A stretch of 5,721 nt of DNA from positions 1-5,721 of the forward strand of contig JAPOPO010000442.1 in NCBI GenBank assembly GCA_026712885.1, read 5' to 3'. How positions within the stretch are numbered: position 1 is the stretch's first letter; every line of letters begins with the position of its first letter. The notes under the pieces are model-generated. The model ran no database searches and was not told the DNA's origin. It saw only the letters and a program-made list of their open reading frames with translations. Below are positions 5,568 through 5,721 of this stretch, in pieces. The DNA comes from Rhodospirillales bacterium. GTDB lineage: Bacteria > Pseudomonadota > Alphaproteobacteria > UBA828. Made by a program: the position numbers and the translations under genes.

Positions 5568-5721
5568 CGCAACTCACCCTGCTGGATCCGGCCCAACGAG
5601 GACGGCACGCGCATTCTCTTCGGCGGGCTCAGCGCCGAGCCCCCCGCCGACCTCGCGCAGAAGGCCCGTTACTTGTACGATGCCATGGTGCAAATCGTCC
5701 CGTCGCTGGAAGGCGTGAAGA
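5556..5721 (+). CDS. Second DAO-family oxidoreductase fragment, head-to-head copy, running off the right edge
   Basis: From the ATG at 5556 the frame encodes 55 residues matching the middle-to-C-terminal part of the same flavoenzyme family: MVEHRNSPCWIRPNEDG (1-17), TRILFGGLSAE (18-28), then PPADLAQKARYLYDAM (29-44) and VQIVPSLEGVK (45-55), continuing past base 5721. The stretch to residue 28 looks like a normal family member, better conserved than the minus-strand copy. The frame is open leftward from 5556, but the translated residues there do not resemble the enzyme, so homology starts at about 5556. The catalytic and N-terminal FAD domains are therefore missing on this side too. It overlaps the minus-strand fragment by 12 bp. 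The ATG is probably not a real start; this is best read as an interrupted gene copy or a chimeric joint. Confidence 0.6.
   Translation, partial: MVEHRNSPCWIRPNEDGTRILFGGLSAEPPADLAQKARYLYDAMVQIVPSLEGVK
5640..5721 (+). repeat. Right arm of an exact 82-bp inverted repeat, reaching the window end
   Basis: This is the partner of 5387-5468, with a 171-bp spacer (5469-5639). The paired positions sum to 11108, so the symmetry axis is at 5554. The match may continue past base 5721. Confidence 0.97.

Noticed and set aside
5476..5721. Plus-strand open frame across the inverted repeat in a different frame from the oxidoreductase
   Set aside because: It is an Arg/Pro/Ser-rich shadow frame; its identical tail in a minus-strand shadow frame reflects only the DNA inverted repeat.
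5387..5721. Inverted repeat as the ends of an insertion sequence or integron-type element
   Set aside because: The arms are internal coding sequence of an enzyme, the spacer holds no transposase or integrase, and no target-site duplication or terminal dinucleotide pattern is visible.

Overview
The window is GC-rich, gene-dense bacterial DNA with short intergenic gaps and good Shine-Dalgarno sites ahead of three of the four complete genes. The gene set (a short cobalamin-independent methionine-synthase-like protein, a family often auto-labelled 'molybdopterin guanine dinucleotide synthesis', a secreted UshA-type 5'-nucleotidase, a secreted MTA/SAH-type nucleosidase, a YqaA/DedA membrane protein and a DAO-type FAD oxidoreductase) most resembles an alphaproteobacterium. 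That placement rests on remembered family distribution, not on a marker gene.

Layout, left to right: (1) 3-734 (+), the C-terminal two thirds of a MetE-C-like protein, cut by the left edge. (2) 751-1680 (-), a complete 309-residue conserved protein of unproven function, convergent with gene 1. (3) A 99-bp divergent intergenic region at 1681-1779. (4) 1780-3321 (+), an exported 5'-nucleotidase of 513 residues. (5) 3427-4377 (+), an exported 316-residue nucleosidase of the MTAN/PNP fold. (6) 4411-5040 (-), a 209-residue YqaA/DedA-type membrane protein, convergent with gene 5. (7) 5100-5567 (-), the C-terminal part only of a DAO-fold FAD oxidoreductase. (8) 5556-5721 (+), a second, head-to-head fragment of the same oxidoreductase family, running off the right edge.

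Genes 4 and 5 form a plausible two-step periplasmic route: the nucleotidase removes phosphate from nucleotides and the nucleosidase then splits a nucleoside into base and sugar. This suggests scavenging of extracellular purines or thio-purine nucleosides. They lie 105 bp apart on one strand, each with its own signal peptide and ribosome binding site.

The most unusual structure is at the right end. The two oxidoreductase fragments form an inverted duplication. They are identical over 82 bp (5387-5468 against 5640-5721, the latter reaching the last base of the window), homologous but diverged on the inner side, and both begin at the same homologous position in a small imperfect palindrome (5556-5567). 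Neither carries the N-terminal FAD-binding half. This could be a real fold-back duplication with partial homogenisation, or a chimeric joint at an assembly or contig end. The sequence alone cannot decide.
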